Assembly (NCBI GenBank): GCA_006538405.1
Contig: BJKQ01000049.1
Span: 1 to 23,403, forward strand
DNA length: 23,403 bases
Reading direction: 5' to 3'
Origin: Hansfordia pulvinata
Lineage: Eukaryota > Ascomycota > Sordariomycetes > Xylariales
Shown: positions 21,367-23,403 of the stretch, piece after piece
Layout: every line of letters begins with the position of its first letter
How positions within the stretch are numbered: position 1 is the first letter of the stretch
The notes under the pieces: model-generated
Seen by the model: the letters and a program-made list of their open reading frames with translations, nothing else
Told to the model about the DNA's origin: nothing
Database searches by the model: none
Translations under genes and position numbers: made by a program

Positions 21367-21516
21367 ATTATAAAACAAATAACGCAAAGTAATCGCCGAC
21401 TTTAAGTCGGCGACCTCGAATAATGAACGGCTAGGCTTAATTGATTATAAAACAAACAATGCAAAGTAATCGCCGATTCAACGTCGGCGACCTCGTATAA
21501 TTAACGACTATTTAAA
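21367..21516. repeat. 77-bp tandem repeat with palindromes (two units)
   Basis: Two units begin at 21367 and 21444 (ATTATAAAACAAA...GCAAAGTAATCGCCGA...GTCGGCGACCTCG). Each contains a palindrome: 21393-21413 has 10-bp perfect arms around one base (TCGCCGACTT-T-AAGTCGGCGA), and 21470-21490 keeps 7-bp arms. The second differs from the first by a few C/T and A/G changes in the palindrome. It sits at the border between the gene island and the subtelomeric AT-rich block. Confidence 0.9.
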
Positions 21517-23351
21517 GCGCGTTAATAATCACGACCTTTAAAAAGAGTCACACTTAAGAATAAACTATACGCTACTCCTTATTATAATTATACCGAGTTT
21601 TAAATTAAGCTTAATCACCGAAACCGCGAACCTTAAAAAATAAAACGGTAATAACTTAAAAAAAAAAAAATATTAAGTTCGATATAAAGAATAAACTTTT
21701 TACTTATTATTATTTATCCGATACTTAATATATAAAATAACCGATTTAAAAAATTTGAAAACATATTATAAATAATTATAAATAAATTTTATCGGGAGTT
21801 TATCCTTTTACCTTTAAGTTAAAGTTAATTATTATTTTTTATTAAATTCTTAAAATACACGCTTATTCTTTAAAACTTAAAGTTAGCTTAAAGTTATTAG
21901 CTTAAGGTTAGCTTATTCTCTTTAGCTTCAAGTTAAGGTCAACTATTATTTCCTATTAAATTCGTAAAAGACACGGATAAGCCTAAAACAATCTTAAACG
22001 TTTATCGTTCTTTAAAAAGTCAATTCCGCCCTTATTTTATAAGCCTTTCCTTATCTTATTTATAACACCGTGCCACCCCCTTATTAATTTCACTTAACTT
22101 AACCCTTCTTAACGTAAGACCGTATTATACCCTTATCCGGCTTATAAGAAAGCGCGCTTTTATAAATAATTATTAATATTAACTTATTACCGCTCTTTTA
22201 CCTTTAATTATATTTATATATTAATTTTTAACGCTTAATATCGTATTATTATTAATAAACCTTATATCTTTCCTTTTAACTATTTAAAATAACATTATTA
22301 TATAGCTTATCGATTACACACGATAAGCTTATTAACTTATTATTATAATAAACCGCTTATATATTATATACTTTATTATTATATTTAACCTTATTTATAA
22401 TTAATAATAATTAACTTATAATATTAATTAATAAAAAGCATTATATTATAATACTTACACCTTTAAACCCGTTTTATTATAATAAGACTCTTACGTTATA
22501 CTTATTTTAAACTTATATTATTTAAATAAATAAGATAACTTTAAATTAAATATAAAAATCTTAAAAGAAATACACCTTTAACCTTTAAATTTATTAAATA
22601 CGACTTATAGCTTATTTATTTAATAATATAAAATAAATTAAAACTTTATATAAAACGTAAAGATTAACCGAATAATATAATTTAAATATATATATAAAAA
22701 TTAACATGTTATAAGTATAAAGTATTTTATCTTATAATATATTTAATAAATAAAACATTATCTTAATTATTATAACCAGTATTATAAATATAATTATATA
22801 CGTACCACTTATATAAGAAAGTATTTAAATATAAGTACGTATTATTATTATTATATATAAAGTACCTTTATTAAGTATAATAAATACTTACTTACGTAAT
22901 AAATAAATATTATATAAATTAAGATATTATTAATCGATAAATAAGCTAATAAAGTAAAGTATTAAGATATTAATATAAACATTATATTAAAGAATTATTA
23001 ATATTAATTTAAACCCCTTTAATATTATGTTTAAGAATTAATCGGCCTTAAGGTTAACCACACGCTTTTATTCACGTATAACGTTAAAATACTATATATA
23101 TTAAAGTTATATTATTTATTAAAATCGAGTTTATAACTTAAAAATAAAACCCCCTTTACGAATCCTTTCCCTTTCTTTTAAACCTTCCCCTTTATTACAC
23201 ACCCTTTTTATATATATATACTTTCGTTCTTACTTACTTAAAAGTAAATAAGATAACTTTAAAATAAGTAAATAAAGAAAGTTATTATTAATAATAAATA
23301 TTATAATATAATTAAACCCTTAATAATTTAAAATTTAAACTTAACTTATGC
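21517..23351. other. AT-rich subtelomeric block
   Basis: Sequence is AT-rich with RIP-like depletion of CpA and TpG and has no open frame of note. A run of twelve As lies near 21659-21670. I could not recognise retroelement motifs or a telomere-linked helicase in any frame. Copies of a degenerate GTTAGCTTA-type / AGTTAAAGTTA-type motif occur at about 21825-21950. It is probably a RIP-mutated subtelomeric repeat whose identity is lost. Confidence 0.55.
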
Positions 23352-23403
23352 TTAGGGTTAGGGTTAGGGTTAGGGTTAGGGTTAGGGTTAGGGTTAGGGT
23401 TAG
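23352..23403 (+). repeat. Telomere repeat array (TTAGGG)8 plus TTAG
   Basis: Eight perfect TTAGGG units followed by TTAG reach the last base. The G-rich strand runs 5' to 3' toward the end of the window, which is the orientation of a right-hand chromosome end. TTAGGG is the usual telomere repeat in filamentous ascomycetes. The array is presumably truncated by assembly. Confidence 0.98.

Overview
The window is the right-hand end of a chromosome of a filamentous ascomycete, most likely a Sordariomycete-like plant-associated or pathogenic fungus. Four things support this: a terminal (TTAGGG)n array on the + strand running to the last base; spliceosomal introns; very AT-rich blocks almost without CpA/TpG and full of TAA, the mark of repeat-induced point mutation (RIP); and small secreted proteins beside the telomere. 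The genus cannot be fixed from this sequence.

Layout. 1-3.5 kb: the 3' part of a RIP-destroyed Ty3/gypsy chromovirus on the + strand. 3.5-6.95 kb: a more GC-balanced island with no intact gene but with a decayed minus-strand reading frame (4707-5627) carrying twelve octapeptide repeats. 6.95-12.75 kb: a second AT-rich block with a 9-bp minisatellite, a second copy of the same chromovirus (about 8.4-11.7 kb) and an (AT)18 tract. 12.75-21.5 kb: the main GC-balanced island, holding all credible genes. 21.5-23.35 kb: AT-rich subtelomere. 23352-23403: telomere.

In the gene island all credible genes are on the minus strand, reading away from the telomere. They are: a two-exon small secreted protein (13858-14227, about 96 aa, predicted here from its signal peptide and a good intron); a PD-(D/E)XK nuclease-like gene (15739-17179) whose family signature runs through all three minus-strand frames because of two single-base losses in G runs; a possible uncharacterised exon (18577-18825); a Ty3/gypsy RNase H relic (about 19381-19577); an acidic, lysine-rich reading frame (20278-20643) that begins near a good splice acceptor; and a cysteine-containing secreted protein (20715-21155) about 2.2 kb from the telomere repeats.

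The picture is an effector-compartment-type subtelomere: secreted-protein candidates and a nuclease-family gene embedded between RIP-inactivated retroelements. No pathway or operon-like co-function is evident. The most original observations are the doubly frameshifted nuclease gene, the intron-hidden secreted protein, the octapeptide-repeat relic and a 77-bp tandem repeat with perfect palindromes close to the telomere.
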